The notes: generated by a model not told the origin, from the letters alone. Shown: positions 1-9,082, numbered from the stretch's first letter. The stretch is DNA of 64,000 bases from Leisingera sp. NJS204 (GCF_004123675.1 NZ_CP035417.1:2533501-2597500); one strand, 5' to 3'. Translations and numbers: made by a program.

Positions 1-54
1 CATAGGGCAGGCATACTGGCCTTTCCGGTAAACAGCCCACAGGCCCCGTGCGGA

Positions 55-73
55 TATCCACAAGGGATCCACA
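55..73. promoter_or_regulatory. Two DnaA-box-like sequences upstream of dnaB
   Basis: The stretch before dnaB contains TATCCACA at 55-62 and GATCCACA at 66-73, both near-matches to the DnaA box TTATCCACA. The spacing and position would allow DnaA to act on dnaB transcription, but neither is a perfect 9-mer and such short matches occur by chance. The rest of 1-138 shows no other clear signal. Confidence 0.25.
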
Positions 74-138
74 GAGATTCCCAGATAGGAGAAACGCCCT
101 TGGCGCCCTATAAGGCGGGCTTAGTGACGAGAGCAGTG

Positions 139-1659
139 ATGAACGAAATTACCCCTTTCGACGGCGATATGCCGCCTCCGGCCCCGATGCCGGAACCTGC
201 CGCACCGCAATCTGCGATGCCGGACAATGAACTGCCGCATTCGGTGGAGGCGGAACAGCAGCTCTTGGGCGCGATCCTGACCAACAACGAGGTCTATGAC
301 AAGATCGCGCTGATCATCGACTCGTCGCATTTCTATGATCCGGTGCATGCCCGGATCTATGAAGTGGCCGCGGCGCGGATTTCCAAGAACGCGCTGGCCT
401 CGCCAGTGACGCTGAAGGCGTTCCTGGAAGACCACGAAGGGCTGAAGGAGCTGGGCGGTCCGGCCTATCTGGCCAAACTGGCCGGCGCGTCGATCTCGGC
501 CTTTGCGGTGCGGGATTACGCACAGATGATCTACGACCTGGCGATCCGGCGCGAGCTGATCGCCCTGGGCCACAGCATTGCAGAAAAGGCGCGCCGCGTT
601 GACGTGGCATCAGAACCTAAAGAGCAGATCGTTGAGGCAGAACAATCGCTGTATCAGCTGGCCGAGCAGGGCCAGACCGAAAGCGGTTTCAAGTCGTTCC
701 TGAAAGCCGTCACAGAAGCGGTTAATGTGACCAACGAGGCGTATCAGCGGGGTGGCGGCATGGCCGGCATCTCGACGGGCCTGATGGACCTCGACAAACA
801 ACTTGGCGGCCTGCATCCCTCGGACCTTCTGATCCTCGCGGGCCGCCCCTCTATGGGGAAGACGTCGCTGGCGACCAACATCGCCTTTAACGTCGCCAAG
901 GCCTATAAACGCGGGATAAAACCCGACGGTTCGGAGGGCGCACTGGACGGCGGCGTGGTTGGCTTCTTCAGCCTCGAGATGAGCGCCGAGCAGCTGGCCG
1001 GGCGTATTCTGGCGGAAGCGTCTGAGATTTCATCGCACAAGATCCGCCAGGGCGACATGACCGAAGGCGAATTCCGCCGCTTTGTGCAGGCGGCCAAGGA
1101 TCTGGAAAGCTGCCCGCTGTTCATTGACGACACGCCTGCAATTCCGATTTCGCAGCTGGCCGCACGGGCACGCCGCCTGAAACGGACGCATGGGCTGGAC
1201 CTCCTGGTGATCGACTATCTGCAGCTGTGCCGCGGCATGGCCGAAAACCGGGTGAACGAGATTGCCGAAATCTCGATGGGGATGAAGGCGATTGCCAAGG
1301 AATTGAACATCCCGGTGATCGCGCTGTCGCAGCTGTCGCGTCAGGTGGAGAACCGCGAAGACAAGCGCCCGCAGCTGTCGGACCTGCGGGAATCCGGCTC
1401 GATCGAGCAGGACGCAGACGTGGTGATGTTTGTGTTCCGAGAGGAATATTACAAGGAACGGGAAAAGCCGGGCGACCACGAGCTGGACAGGATGGAAGAG
1501 TGGAAACAGGCGATGGAGAGCCTGCACGGCAAGGCGGATGTCATTGTCGGCAAACAGCGCCACGGCCCCATCGGCACCGTGACCCTGACATTCGAGGCGC
1601 AATTCACCCGCTTTGGCAACCTGGCCAAAGCCTGGCAGCAGGGGCAGGAAGACTACTGA
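139..1659 (+). CDS. dnaB: Replicative DNA helicase DnaB
   Basis: This is the hexameric 5'-3' helicase that unwinds DNA at the replication fork and binds primase and the polymerase tau subunit. The 506-residue product has the N-terminal DnaB domain (about 30-140), a linker, and a RecA-like C-terminal domain with Walker A (GRPSMGKTS, about 235) and a Walker B-like strand (LLVIDYLQL, about 355). No intein interrupts it. I chose ATG 139, which begins the conserved MNEITPF N-terminus. An in-frame TTG at 100 has a better Shine-Dalgarno (AGGAGA at 87-92) and would add 13 residues, so the start is uncertain. The gene stands alone ahead of alr. Confidence 0.95.
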   Translation: MNEITPFDGDMPPPAPMPEPAAPQSAMPDNELPHSVEAEQQLLGAILTNNEVYDKIALIIDSSHFYDPVHARIYEVAAARISKNALASPVTLKAFLEDHEGLKELGGPAYLAKLAGASISAFAVRDYAQMIYDLAIRRELIALGHSIAEKARRVDVASEPKEQIVEAEQSLYQLAEQGQTESGFKSFLKAVTEAVNVTNEAYQRGGGMAGISTGLMDLDKQLGGLHPSDLLILAGRPSMGKTSLATNIAFNVAKAYKRGIKPDGSEGALDGGVVGFFSLEMSAEQLAGRILAEASEISSHKIRQGDMTEGEFRRFVQAAKDLESCPLFIDDTPAIPISQLAARARRLKRTHGLDLLVIDYLQLCRGMAENRVNEIAEISMGMKAIAKELNIPVIALSQLSRQVENREDKRPQLSDLRESGSIEQDADVVMFVFREEYYKEREKPGDHELDRMEEWKQAMESLHGKADVIVGKQRHGPIGTVTLTFEAQFTRFGNLAKAWQQGQEDY

Positions 1660-1854
1660 TCCCGGCCGGTTTGGACCGGTGTCCGGTCTACCTGTGCCAG
1701 GGCCTGGCAGGTAACAGGATTGTCAGTGCCCCGGCACCAGCCCGGTCCGCTCCCCCCCGCTGGACCGGGCTTATTTGTTTGATGGCGGCGGAGCTCTGCC
1801 GCCATTACGGTTTTTCCCACTTGACCTGCGGTCTCCCCATGTCATGAACACCGC

Positions 1855-2892
1855 ATGAGCACGGCAAGATTGACAATCAACCTGGATGCGCTGGCCACCA
1901 ACTGGCGGAATCTGGATGCGCTGACCACCTGCGAAACCGCAGCCGTGGTCAAGGCGAACGGCTATGGCCTGGATGCGGGCCGCGTCGGCAAGGCGCTGGC
2001 CAAGGCGGGCGCGCGCAATTTCTTTGTGGCGGCGGCGGAAGAAGGCGGCGCGTTGCGCCGTGCGCTTGGCCCCGGCCCCGGTATTTCGGTGTTTTCCGGC
2101 CATATGGCGGGTGACGCCAAGCTGTTGAAGGATTTCCAGCTGACGCCGATGCTGAACTCATTGGACCAGATGCTGCGCCATTTCGAGGCCCTGCCGGGCC
2201 ATGCCTTCGGGGTGCAGCTGGACAGCGGCATGAACCGGCTGGGGATGGAGTATAGCGAATGGGCAGCGGTGGCCGAGATCGCCCTGGGCCAGAATCCGGT
2301 TCTGCTGATGTCGCATCTGGCCTGCGCCGATGAGCCCGGCCACGCGATGAACGCGCAGCAATTGCAAACCTTCCGCGATATGACCGACGGGCTGGAGATC
2401 CCCCGCTCGCTGGCCGCCACCGGCGGCATGCTGCTGGGGGCGGAATACCATTTCGACCTTTGCCGCCCCGGTATCGGGCTATATGGCGGGCTGCCGTTCA
2501 AGGACGCGCTGCCGGTTGTGCAGCTGGACCTTCCCGTCATTCAGCTGCGCGATCTGGAGCCGGGTGAGACTGCCGGTTACGGCAACAGCTGGACAGCCAA
2601 GCGCCCCAGCCGCATCGCCACCGTCGCCGCGGGCTATGCCGACGGGCTGCACCGGGCGATGGGCAATGGCGGCATCCAGGTTTTTGCGGGCCGCACCCCC
2701 TGCCCGGTCGTAGGCAGGGTCTCGATGGATCTGATAACCGTGGACGTGACCGATCTGGCTGAGGTGCCTGAGGCGCTGTCGATCCTCAATGAGCAGCAGA
2801 CCGTGGACACGCTGGCCGATGCGGCCGGCACCATCGGCTATGAGATCCTGACCTCTACCGGTCACCGCTATGCACGGACTTATCAGGGATGA
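1855..2892 (+). CDS. alr: Alanine racemase
   Basis: PLP enzyme that interconverts L- and D-alanine and so supplies D-Ala for peptidoglycan. The 345-residue product has the N-terminal TIM barrel with the PLP-binding lysine in VVKANGYGL (Lys33) and the second catalytic base Tyr242 in TAGYGNSW within the C-terminal beta domain. The length is typical. Its stop overlaps the start of the MlaE-type permease gene by 4 nt (ATGA), so the two are probably translationally coupled. No separate D-Ala ligase gene is nearby. The start has no strong Shine-Dalgarno, but the N-terminus [12 protein letters not shown] fits the family. Confidence 0.95.
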   Translation: MSTARLTINLDALATNWRNLDALTTCETAAVVKANGYGLDAGRVGKALAKAGARNFFVAAAEEGGALRRALGPGPGISVFSGHMAGDAKLLKDFQLTPMLNSLDQMLRHFEALPGHAFGVQLDSGMNRLGMEYSEWAAVAEIALGQNPVLLMSHLACADEPGHAMNAQQLQTFRDMTDGLEIPRSLAATGGMLLGAEYHFDLCRPGIGLYGGLPFKDALPVVQLDLPVIQLRDLEPGETAGYGNSWTAKRPSRIATVAAGYADGLHRAMGNGGIQVFAGRTPCPVVGRVSMDLITVDVTDLAEVPEALSILNEQQTVDTLADAAGTIGYEILTSTGHRYARTYQG

Positions 2893-3671
2893 ACCCTATT
2901 GCCCTTCTGGCCCGGCTGGGCCGCACCGCATTGGCCGGGCTGTCTGCTATTGGCCGCGCCGCACTGTTTGCGCTGCGCGCCTTCAGCCATATGGTCCGCC
3001 CGCCCTACTACCCGCGCGAGCTGCTGCAGGCGCTTTTGAACATCGGCTGGCTGTCGCTGCCGGTTGTCGGTCTGACAGCGATCTTCACCGGCGGCGCGCT
3101 GGCGCTGCAAATCTATGCCGGCGGCGCGCGCTTTAATGCCGAGGCGGTGGTGCCGCAGATCGTCGCCATCGGCATGGTGCGCGAGCTGGGCCCGGTGCTG
3201 GTCGGGCTGATGATCGCGGCACGGGTAACCTCATCCATCGCGGCGGAGATCGCCACCATGAAGGTGACCGAGCAGATCGACGCGCTGGTCACACTTTCGA
3301 CCCATCCGATGAAATACCTGGTCGCACCCCGCGTGCTGGCGGCGCTGATCACCGTGCCGGTGCTGGTGGGGGTCGGCGACATTATCGGCATCATGGGCGG
3401 CTATACGGTGGCGGTGCAGAACCTCGGTTTCAATTCGGCGGCCTACCTGAAGAACACCGTAGATTTCCTGGAGCCGCTCGACATCATCTCCTCTCTGGTC
3501 AAGGGCGCCGCCTTTGGCACCATCGCGGCGATGATGGGCTGCTATTACGGCATGCAATCGGGCCGCGGCGCCCAGGGCGTGGGCCGCGCCACCAAGGGGT
3601 CTGTTGAATCCGCTGCAGTGCTGATACTGGCCGCCAACTTTGTTCTGACAGGGGTGTTCTTCTCGCTATGA
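2889..3671 (+). CDS. mlaE: MlaE-family ABC transporter permease
   Basis: Inner-membrane permease of the MlaE/YrbE family, which moves phospholipid between the inner and outer membranes together with an MlaF ATPase and an MCE (MlaD) protein. The 260-residue product has about five to six hydrophobic segments and the family block [14 protein letters not shown] with the following [11 protein letters not shown]. It overlaps alr by 4 nt and the next small lipoprotein gene by 4 nt. The matching ATPase is at 4119. No mlaD or other MCE gene lies in this window, so the periplasmic partner must be elsewhere. Confidence 0.88.
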   Translation: MNPIALLARLGRTALAGLSAIGRAALFALRAFSHMVRPPYYPRELLQALLNIGWLSLPVVGLTAIFTGGALALQIYAGGARFNAEAVVPQIVAIGMVRELGPVLVGLMIAARVTSSIAAEIATMKVTEQIDALVTLSTHPMKYLVAPRVLAALITVPVLVGVGDIIGIMGGYTVAVQNLGFNSAAYLKNTVDFLEPLDIISSLVKGAAFGTIAAMMGCYYGMQSGRGAQGVGRATKGSVESAAVLILAANFVLTGVFFSL

Positions 3672-3988
3672 TCCGGACATGCGGGACACTCGCGTTAGCA
3701 GTCGTTCTGGCTGGCTGTGCTCAGCCGGAATATAGAATTGTGCGAGATAGCACTTTCAGCTCAAAAGCCCCTGCAGGTGTGAACGACGCCCGCCTCCGTT
3801 CAGTCGCCTTTGAAAAGTTGCACGGTTCCACTCGTTCTCAGGCCATTTCCTTCCTAGTGGAAGATGGCTTTCATTGCTCAAACGCAACTTGCACGTACGT
3901 CGCTAACTACAAGCGCAGCACTGCGGAAATCTGGTTTGGCCTCATCCCGCCCGGAGAGAAAGTGCTTGATGACCGGTATGCCTCCTAA
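3668..3988 (+). CDS. Small lipoprotein, probably truncated by an in-frame stop
   Basis: The 106-residue product starts with a signal peptide and lipobox (LAVVLAGC, Cys at about residue 16), so it should be an outer- or inner-membrane lipoprotein. I recognise no domain. The gene overlaps mlaE by 4 nt. After the TAA at 3986-3988 the same frame stays open to TAG at 4124-4126 and reads like protein (ITYQVQVLND at the start, WHRSPRPTDFEVIND at the end). That longer frame would run into the mlaF start with an 8-nt overlap, in the style of this operon. The simplest reading is a 152-residue gene broken by a nonsense mutation or a base-call error. Its base composition is AT-richer than its neighbours. 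Confidence 0.65.
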   Translation: MIRTCGTLALAVVLAGCAQPEYRIVRDSTFSSKAPAGVNDARLRSVAFEKLHGSTRSQAISFLVEDGFHCSNATCTYVANYKRSTAEIWFGLIPPGEKVLDDRYAS

Positions 3989-4118
3989 ATCACATATCAG
4001 GTCCAAGTTCTCAACGATGCCGTTCAAAGCCTTGAAGATGTCAGCGCGGATTTTCGCTTGGAACGAGGAAAAGTGCCATGGCATCGCAGCCCCCGCCCCA
4101 CGGATTTTGAGGTGATCA

Positions 4119-4865
4119 ATGATTAGAATGGAAAACGTTCGCAAATCCTTTGGCGACAATGCTGTGCTGAACGGCATGAACCTGGAGATCCCCAAGGGCA
4201 CCTCGATGGTGATCATCGGCGGCTCCGGCACCGGAAAATCGGTGGCGCTGAAAAGCGTGCTGGGGCTGATCACCCCGGACTCAGGCGAGATCTATGTCGA
4301 TGGCAGGCCGTCCGGATCCGGCGACCGCGACAAGTTCCTGGCGCGGTTCGGGATGCTGTTTCAGGGCGGTGCGCTGTTTGACTCGCTGCCGGTCTGGCAG
4401 AATGTGGCCTTCCGCCTGCTGCGCGGCGCGCTGAAACGCCCGGCTGAGGAAGCCCGCGGGATTGCAATTGAAAAACTGCGCCGGGTGGGGCTGAAATCAG
4501 ACGTCGCCGACCGCCTGCCCGCCGAGCTGTCAGGGGGCATGCAGAAACGCGTCGGCCTGGCCCGCGCCATTGCAGCCGAACCCGAGATCATCTTTTTCGA
4601 CGAGCCGACCACCGGTCTGGACCCGATCATGTCCGGCGTGATCAACGACCTGATCCGCGAGATCGTGGTGGAGATGGGTGCGACCGCGATGACCATCACC
4701 CACGACATGACCTCGGTGCGCGCCATTGCCGACAATGTGGCGATGCTGCACGGCGGGGTGATCCAATGGACCGGCCCGGTGGCCGAGATGGACGCCTCGG
4801 GTGATCCCTATATGGAGCAATTCATCCACGGCCGCGCGGAGGGGCCGATCGAGGCGGTGAGGTAA
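4119..4865 (+). CDS. mlaF: MlaF-family ABC transporter ATP-binding protein
   Basis: Cytoplasmic ATPase that powers the MlaE permease encoded upstream. The 248 residues contain Walker A (GGSGTGKS, about 32-39), a Q-loop (LFQGGALFDSLPVWQN), the ABC signature LSGGMQKRVGLARA, Walker B (IIFFDEPTTGLDPI) and the switch histidine (MTITHDM). The LSGGMQKR signature and the GALFDSLPVW stretch are typical of MlaF rather than of importers. It starts at ATG 4119; ATG 4128 is an alternative. Its stop overlaps the next start by 1 nt (TAATG). Confidence 0.9.
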   Translation: MIRMENVRKSFGDNAVLNGMNLEIPKGTSMVIIGGSGTGKSVALKSVLGLITPDSGEIYVDGRPSGSGDRDKFLARFGMLFQGGALFDSLPVWQNVAFRLLRGALKRPAEEARGIAIEKLRRVGLKSDVADRLPAELSGGMQKRVGLARAIAAEPEIIFFDEPTTGLDPIMSGVINDLIREIVVEMGATAMTITHDMTSVRAIADNVAMLHGGVIQWTGPVAEMDASGDPYMEQFIHGRAEGPIEAVR

Positions 4866-5248
4866 TGGACTTCGGGATCGCATTTTGGTTTATTATCTTT
4901 CCTGCTTGCTTCGTCGCAAGCACATGTCTGACGGTGACCTTTGGCAAACGGTTGCGCCGTCATACAAAATTGCAAAGAACAGGCCTTCTGGCGATATTCT
5001 TCGGTTGTCTACCGCTCGGCCTCGACCTTATCTACAGTCTGGCTTATTGGCTTCTGGAATTGGGCCCTGCCCCGCTTGCCAAGGCCGTAATCTCAACGAC
5101 GCGGGCAGTCACCGTCGGCATTCCGCTTAACTTGGCACTCTCATTTTACGCACTGACAAAGTGGACGTTGCCCTGGCACAGCGCTTCCATCATTTTCTGC
5201 AACACAATTTTCGGTATGCTCGCTTTGCTCTTTTTTGATATTTTCTAG
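4865..5248 (+). CDS. Small membrane protein of unknown function
   Basis: The 127-residue product is very hydrophobic, with about four predicted membrane segments (near residues 4-25, 40-66, 72-98 and 106-126) and a short basic loop (GKRLRRHTK) after the first. I recognise no family. The start overlaps the mlaF stop by 1 nt, so it is probably co-transcribed. The base composition is clearly AT-richer than the flanking genes, like the lipoprotein gene at 3668, which suggests later acquisition into the operon or relaxed constraint. Confidence 0.6.
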   Translation: MDFGIAFWFIIFPACFVASTCLTVTFGKRLRRHTKLQRTGLLAIFFGCLPLGLDLIYSLAYWLLELGPAPLAKAVISTTRAVTVGIPLNLALSFYALTKWTLPWHSASIIFCNTIFGMLALLFFDIF

Positions 5249-5432
5249 CATCTGCAAAAAGGCCAGTCGCTTCCCAACCGGCAGGGCCTCCCCTTTTTAT
5301 TTCACAAACACTCCGGCGAGAGGCATCCTTAGCCTCCATATATGCTGCCGCTACGGTTTTCAGGCCACTTGCCCGCTTTTAAATCCGGCCCCGCACACAC
5401 AATTCCAAATGGGATAGCAGAAACGAGCCGCC
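5249..5432. other. Intergenic region with no recognised signal
   Basis: This 184-base AT-richer stretch follows the unknown membrane protein gene. I see no convincing promoter, terminator hairpin or open frame with a ribosome binding site. It probably carries the 5' region of the PqiA-like gene. Confidence 0.4.
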
Positions 5433-5885
5433 ATGATCCTCCGCCTCCTCACCCTGTCGCTGCTGATCCTTTACCCCGTCGCATGGTTCGCGCCGCTGAT
5501 GCGGGCGGGGCTGCTGCCGATCTTCGGCCTCAGCGAAATCTCGGTGCTTACGGGGCTGCAGTCCTTGTGGGGCAGTGATGCGGTGCTGGCGCTGATCGTG
5601 ACATTTTTTGCGATCTTTGCGCCCTACCTCAAAACCATCGGGCTGGCGCTGGTGCAGTGGGATCTGCTGGACAGCAAGGTGCAGCCGGTCCTGCATGTGT
5701 TGGGCAAACTGGCAATGGCTGATGTTTTCCTCATCGCGCTTTACATCACGCTGGCCAAGGGGATCGGCCTCGCGACCATTGAGACCGCCTGGGGGTTGTA
5801 CCTGTTCACGGCATGCATCCTGGCCTCGCTGGGGCTGGGGATGCTGACTGAACGCACTGCAAAGATTGGCAAAACACCGGACTGA
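5433..5885 (+). CDS. Paraquat-inducible protein A (PqiA) domain membrane protein
   Basis: The 150-residue product has four hydrophobic segments and the PqiA signature region LHVLGKLAMADVFLIALYITLAKG (about residues 88-111, where KLAMADVF corresponds to the conserved K-W-S/A-M-x-D-V-F block). It is a single PqiA repeat, about half of E. coli PqiA, which is common in Rhodobacterales. PqiA proteins are inner-membrane partners of MCE (PqiB) lipid-transfer systems. Its location downstream of mlaE-mlaF is suggestive, but the 184-base gap argues against one operon. Confidence 0.75.
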   Translation: MILRLLTLSLLILYPVAWFAPLMRAGLLPIFGLSEISVLTGLQSLWGSDAVLALIVTFFAIFAPYLKTIGLALVQWDLLDSKVQPVLHVLGKLAMADVFLIALYITLAKGIGLATIETAWGLYLFTACILASLGLGMLTERTAKIGKTPD

Positions 5886-6028
5886 AAGCTTGATCCGGCG
5901 CTGAACCGCTCCATTTCGTAGGGCCGAACACCTGTATCGCAGGGGTCCGGCATGCTGCGCCCGGTTGACGGGCGTCCCCCGCAGCCTGCCGGCCCTGCAT
6001 CTGTTGCATTGCTGCTGGAGGGGGACCT

Positions 6029-6811
6029 ATGTCCGGCGTTCAATCAATTCTGTTCACTGCCCAGACCGTATTCATGCGGCTGACGTTCCTGCTGATCTGC
6101 TTTGGCGCGCTGGCGGCACTTGCGGCCACCGGACTGTCGGCCACGGGCATCTGGCCCTGGCTCAGCCTGCAGGCCGGGGTTGGCGCTGAAATTTACCCGC
6201 AGGCCGGGATTGCCGCACAGATCACCCTGACGGCGCTGGCGGTTATGCTGGCTTTTTTCCTGCCTGCCAACGGGCGTATCCTGGCGCTGGAAACCTCGCA
6301 CCGGCGGTTTTCGCTGCAGATGGAGGACGTGCTGCAGGCCTATCAGCTGGCCCATGCCGCCGACCGCGCCGGGATCTTTACCCTGGCATCAGAGTTCGAC
6401 GCGGTGAAGGAGCGGCTCGCCTTTCTGCGGTCGCACCCCGATCTGGCCGGGCTGGAACCGCAGGTGCTGGAGGTGGCGTCGCAGATGAGCCAGGTCAGCC
6501 ACGAGCTGGCAGAAACCTATTCCGACGCCAAAGTATCCCGCGCCCGGCTGTTTCTGCAGCAGCGCCAGGAGGAGCTGGAGACCTTCAAGGCACGGCTGGA
6601 AGATGCCCAGATCGTCATGCATGAGCTGCGCCAGTGGTCCCGCGATGTGGAGATCGAGGAAAGCATCGCCAAATCGCATCTGGGGCGGCTGCGCGGCGAG
6701 CTGTTCGAATTGCTGCCGGAACTGTCGGCGCAACTGCAAAGCCCGCCGGACGGGTCTGATCCGCATTCCGGCAGCGTCGTGCCGATCCAGCCGCCCCGCC
6801 GCGCGGACTGA
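6029..6811 (+). CDS. Membrane-anchored coiled-coil protein, unknown function
   Basis: The 260-residue product has two N-terminal membrane segments (about 12-35 and 57-80) followed by a long charged helical region (about 85-240) rich in Glu, Gln, Leu and Arg heptads (for example FLQQRQEELETFKARLED), which suggests a cytoplasmic coiled coil. I recognise no named family. The start ATG 6029 has a strong Shine-Dalgarno (GGAGGGGGA, 6017-6025). It lies between the PqiA-like gene and radA, and is separated from radA by a dispersed repeat. Confidence 0.65.
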   Translation: MSGVQSILFTAQTVFMRLTFLLICFGALAALAATGLSATGIWPWLSLQAGVGAEIYPQAGIAAQITLTALAVMLAFFLPANGRILALETSHRRFSLQMEDVLQAYQLAHAADRAGIFTLASEFDAVKERLAFLRSHPDLAGLEPQVLEVASQMSQVSHELAETYSDAKVSRARLFLQQRQEELETFKARLEDAQIVMHELRQWSRDVEIEESIAKSHLGRLRGELFELLPELSAQLQSPPDGSDPHSGSVVPIQPPRRAD

Positions 6812-6844
6812 CGCGCTCTGCGCTCCTTGCGGAGGACGCGTCAA

Positions 6845-6896
6845 AGGGGCGCTGCCCCCGGCCCTTGGAGGCCTCCCCCGGGGTATTTTCAACCAA
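6845..6896 (+). repeat. GC-rich dispersed repeat, copy 1
   Basis: A roughly 50-base element beginning AGGGGCGCTGCCCCCGGCCC and ending in CCTCCCCCGGGGTATTTT. A near-copy in inverted orientation lies at 24563-24612. The element can fold into a GC-rich hairpin ending in a short T-run (CCGGGGTATTTT), so it may act as a terminator for the gene at 6029. I associate repeats of this form with Rhodobacterales intergenic DNA, but the genomic copy number was not counted. Confidence 0.6.
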
Positions 6897-7034
6897 AAAG
6901 AAGCCCGCTTCTTCTGGCCCCAGATATCCCGGAGCGCGAGGCAGAGCCTCGCTTTTGCCGTGACAGCCCGCACCAACCGCACGTCAAGGTTCACGGCCCT
7001 TGAACAAAACAGAAACATCTGCCACTGATCCGGC

Positions 7035-8396
7035 ATGGCAAAAACATCTTTCTCCTGCTCGGCCTGCGGCGCGAGCTTCTCCAAATGGTCGGGCCGCTGC
7101 GAAGGCTGCGGCGAGTGGAACACGATTTCCGAGGACAAGGGGCTCAGCTCCGGCCCCTCGAAGAAGTCGCTGGGCGTCAAACGCGGGCGCACCATCCCGC
7201 TGAGTGATCTTGCAACCCGCGAAACCCCGCCGCCGCGCGCCTGCTGCGGCGTGGGGGAACTGGACCGGGTGCTGGGCGGCGGCCTGGTGGCGGCCTCGGC
7301 CATTCTGGTCGGTGGCGATCCGGGGATCGGCAAATCCACCCTTTTGCTGCAAGCGGCGGCGCGGTTTGCCAAGGCCGGTGTCAAGACCATCTATGTCAGC
7401 GGCGAGGAAGCCAGCGCCCAGGTACGGATGCGGGCGCAGCGGCTGGGGCTGACGGATGCGCCGGTGCAGCTGGCTGCCGAGACCAACCTGCGTGATATTC
7501 TGACGACGCTGGAAGCGGAGAAGCCGCAACTTGCTATCATCGACTCCATCCAGACCATGTGGTCCGACCACGTGGACAGCGCGCCGGGGTCGGTCAGCCA
7601 GGTGCGGGCTGCTGCGCATGAGCTGACCACCTTTGCCAAACGCAACGGGGTGTCGATCATCATGGTCGGCCATGTCACCAAGGACGGCCAGATCGCCGGC
7701 CCCCGCGTTGTTGAGCATATGGTCGACACGGTGCTCTATTTCGAGGGTGAGCGCGGCCATCAGTTCCGCATCCTGCGGGCGGTCAAAAACCGCTTTGGCC
7801 CGGCGGATGAGATCGGCGTGTTTGAAATGACCGGCGGCGGGCTGGCTGAGGTCATCAACCCCTCGGCCCTGTTTCTGTCCGAACGCGGCGAACCGTCGCC
7901 CGGCTCAGTGGTGTTTGCAGGGATCGAGGGCACCAGGCCCGTTCTGGTCGAGATGCAGGCACTGATTGCGCCCTCGCCCCATTCGCAGCCGCGCCGCGCT
8001 GTTGTCGGCTGGGATTCATCGCGGCTGGCGATGATACTGGCTGTCCTGGAAGCGCGCTGCGGCATCCCGTTTGCAGGTCTGGATGTCTATCTGAACGTGG
8101 CGGGCGGCATGAAGATCTCGGAGCCTGCGGCAGACCTTGCGGTGGCCGCAGCGCTGCTGAGCGCGCGGGAAGACGTGGCTTTGCCCGCCGATACGGTGGT
8201 TTTCGGAGAAATTTCGCTATCCGGAGCCCTGCGCCCGGCCCCGCAGACCGAAAACCGGTTGAAAGAGGCGCAAAAACTTGGTTTCACGGCGGCGATTGCC
8301 CCTGGCGGCAGTAAAACTGTGTCCGTGAACGGTCTGAACTTGCGAAAGTCCAGCGATCTGGCCGGTTTTGTTGGCGAATTCTTCGGGGCCGGCTAA
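7035..8396 (+). CDS. radA: DNA repair protein RadA
   Basis: RecA-related ATPase that helps branch migration and processing of recombination intermediates. The 453 residues show the N-terminal C4 zinc finger (CSAC ... CEGC), Walker A (GGDPGIGKST, about 95-104), the RadA-specific KNRFG motif (about 251-255) and the C-terminal Lon-protease-like domain (about 290-450). The length is typical. The start ATG 7035 places the zinc finger right at the N-terminus as in other RadA proteins. It is followed after 39 nt by cvpA. I found no alphaproteobacterial LexA box (GTTC-N7-GTTC) upstream. Confidence 0.95.
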   Translation: MAKTSFSCSACGASFSKWSGRCEGCGEWNTISEDKGLSSGPSKKSLGVKRGRTIPLSDLATRETPPPRACCGVGELDRVLGGGLVAASAILVGGDPGIGKSTLLLQAAARFAKAGVKTIYVSGEEASAQVRMRAQRLGLTDAPVQLAAETNLRDILTTLEAEKPQLAIIDSIQTMWSDHVDSAPGSVSQVRAAAHELTTFAKRNGVSIIMVGHVTKDGQIAGPRVVEHMVDTVLYFEGERGHQFRILRAVKNRFGPADEIGVFEMTGGGLAEVINPSALFLSERGEPSPGSVVFAGIEGTRPVLVEMQALIAPSPHSQPRRAVVGWDSSRLAMILAVLEARCGIPFAGLDVYLNVAGGMKISEPAADLAVAAALLSAREDVALPADTVVFGEISLSGALRPAPQTENRLKEAQKLGFTAAIAPGGSKTVSVNGLNLRKSSDLAGFVGEFFGAG

Positions 8397-8435
8397 GGTC
8401 GCAAAAAATTTATCGCAGGCAAACGGGCGAGGGAC

Positions 8436-8990
8436 ATGGAAGGTTTCACAATCATCGACGGGGTCGTGGCCCTGGTCATCGTCGTATCGGCGCTGCTGGC
8501 CTATTCACGCGGCTTCGTACGCGAAGCGATGGCCATTGCAGGCTGGATCGCCGCGGGCGTGCTCGCCTTTATCTTTGCGCCGCAGGTGGAACCGCTAATG
8601 GCGGAAATTCCAGTGATCGGTGAATTCATCGCCGACAGCTGCGAATTGTCGATCATCGCGGCCTTTGCCGCGGTGTTTGCCCTGGCGCTGATCGTGGTCT
8701 CCTTCTTTACGCCGCTGTTTTCCACCCTGGTGCAGCGCTCTGCGCTTGGCGGGCTGGATCAGGGCACGGGTTTCTTCTTTGGCGTCTTGCGCGGCATTCT
8801 TTTGGTGGCGATTGCCTTCTTCCTCTACAATGTGGTGATGACCGGGCAGAGCTTCACAATCGTTGACGAAAGCCGTTCGGCCGAAGTGTTTGAGCGTTTG
8901 ATCGGCAAGATTGAGGACCGCAACCCGGAGCAGGCATTGGGCTGGGTCACCGAGCAGTATGAAGCGCTGATCGGGTCCTGCGGTCAGTAA
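8436..8990 (+). CDS. cvpA: CvpA family protein
   Basis: Inner-membrane protein of the colicin V production family. The 184 residues have four membrane segments (about 5-22, 29-50, 67-90 and 104-128) and the typical N-terminus with AYSRGFVREAMAIAGWIAAG. The exact molecular role is not settled; in other bacteria cvpA is linked to envelope homeostasis and is often next to purF. Here it follows radA and precedes purF by about 3.8 kb. A strong terminator follows at 9023. Confidence 0.88.
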   Translation: MEGFTIIDGVVALVIVVSALLAYSRGFVREAMAIAGWIAAGVLAFIFAPQVEPLMAEIPVIGEFIADSCELSIIAAFAAVFALALIVVSFFTPLFSTLVQRSALGGLDQGTGFFFGVLRGILLVAIAFFLYNVVMTGQSFTIVDESRSAEVFERLIGKIEDRNPEQALGWVTEQYEALIGSCGQ

Positions 8991-9022
8991 TACCTAAGGA
9001 TTACCACCTTAAGACAGATACG

Positions 9023-9052
9023 CGGGCGCCCCTTGGGCGCCCGTTTTGCTTT
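9023..9052 (+). terminator. Rho-independent terminator after cvpA
   Basis: Perfect 9-bp stem CGGGCGCCC (9023-9031) with a 3-nt loop and GGGCGCCCG (9035-9043), followed directly by TTTTGCTTT. Confidence 0.9.
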
Positions 9053-9073
9053 GAATTCAAAGCGTTCACACAG

Positions 9074-9082
9074 TTATCCACA
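9074..9082 (+). promoter_or_regulatory. Perfect DnaA box
   Basis: TTATCCACA matches the consensus DnaA box exactly. It lies 36 bp before the CtrA box that precedes the degenerate Hint gene. It is a single box without clustered copies or an AT-rich unwinding element, so it is not evidence for an origin. Confidence 0.5.

Noticed and set aside
6989-7005. GTTC...GAAC repeat upstream of radA as a possible LexA box
   Set aside because: Alphaproteobacterial LexA boxes are direct repeats (GTTC-N7-GTTC). This is an imperfect inverted repeat with different spacing.
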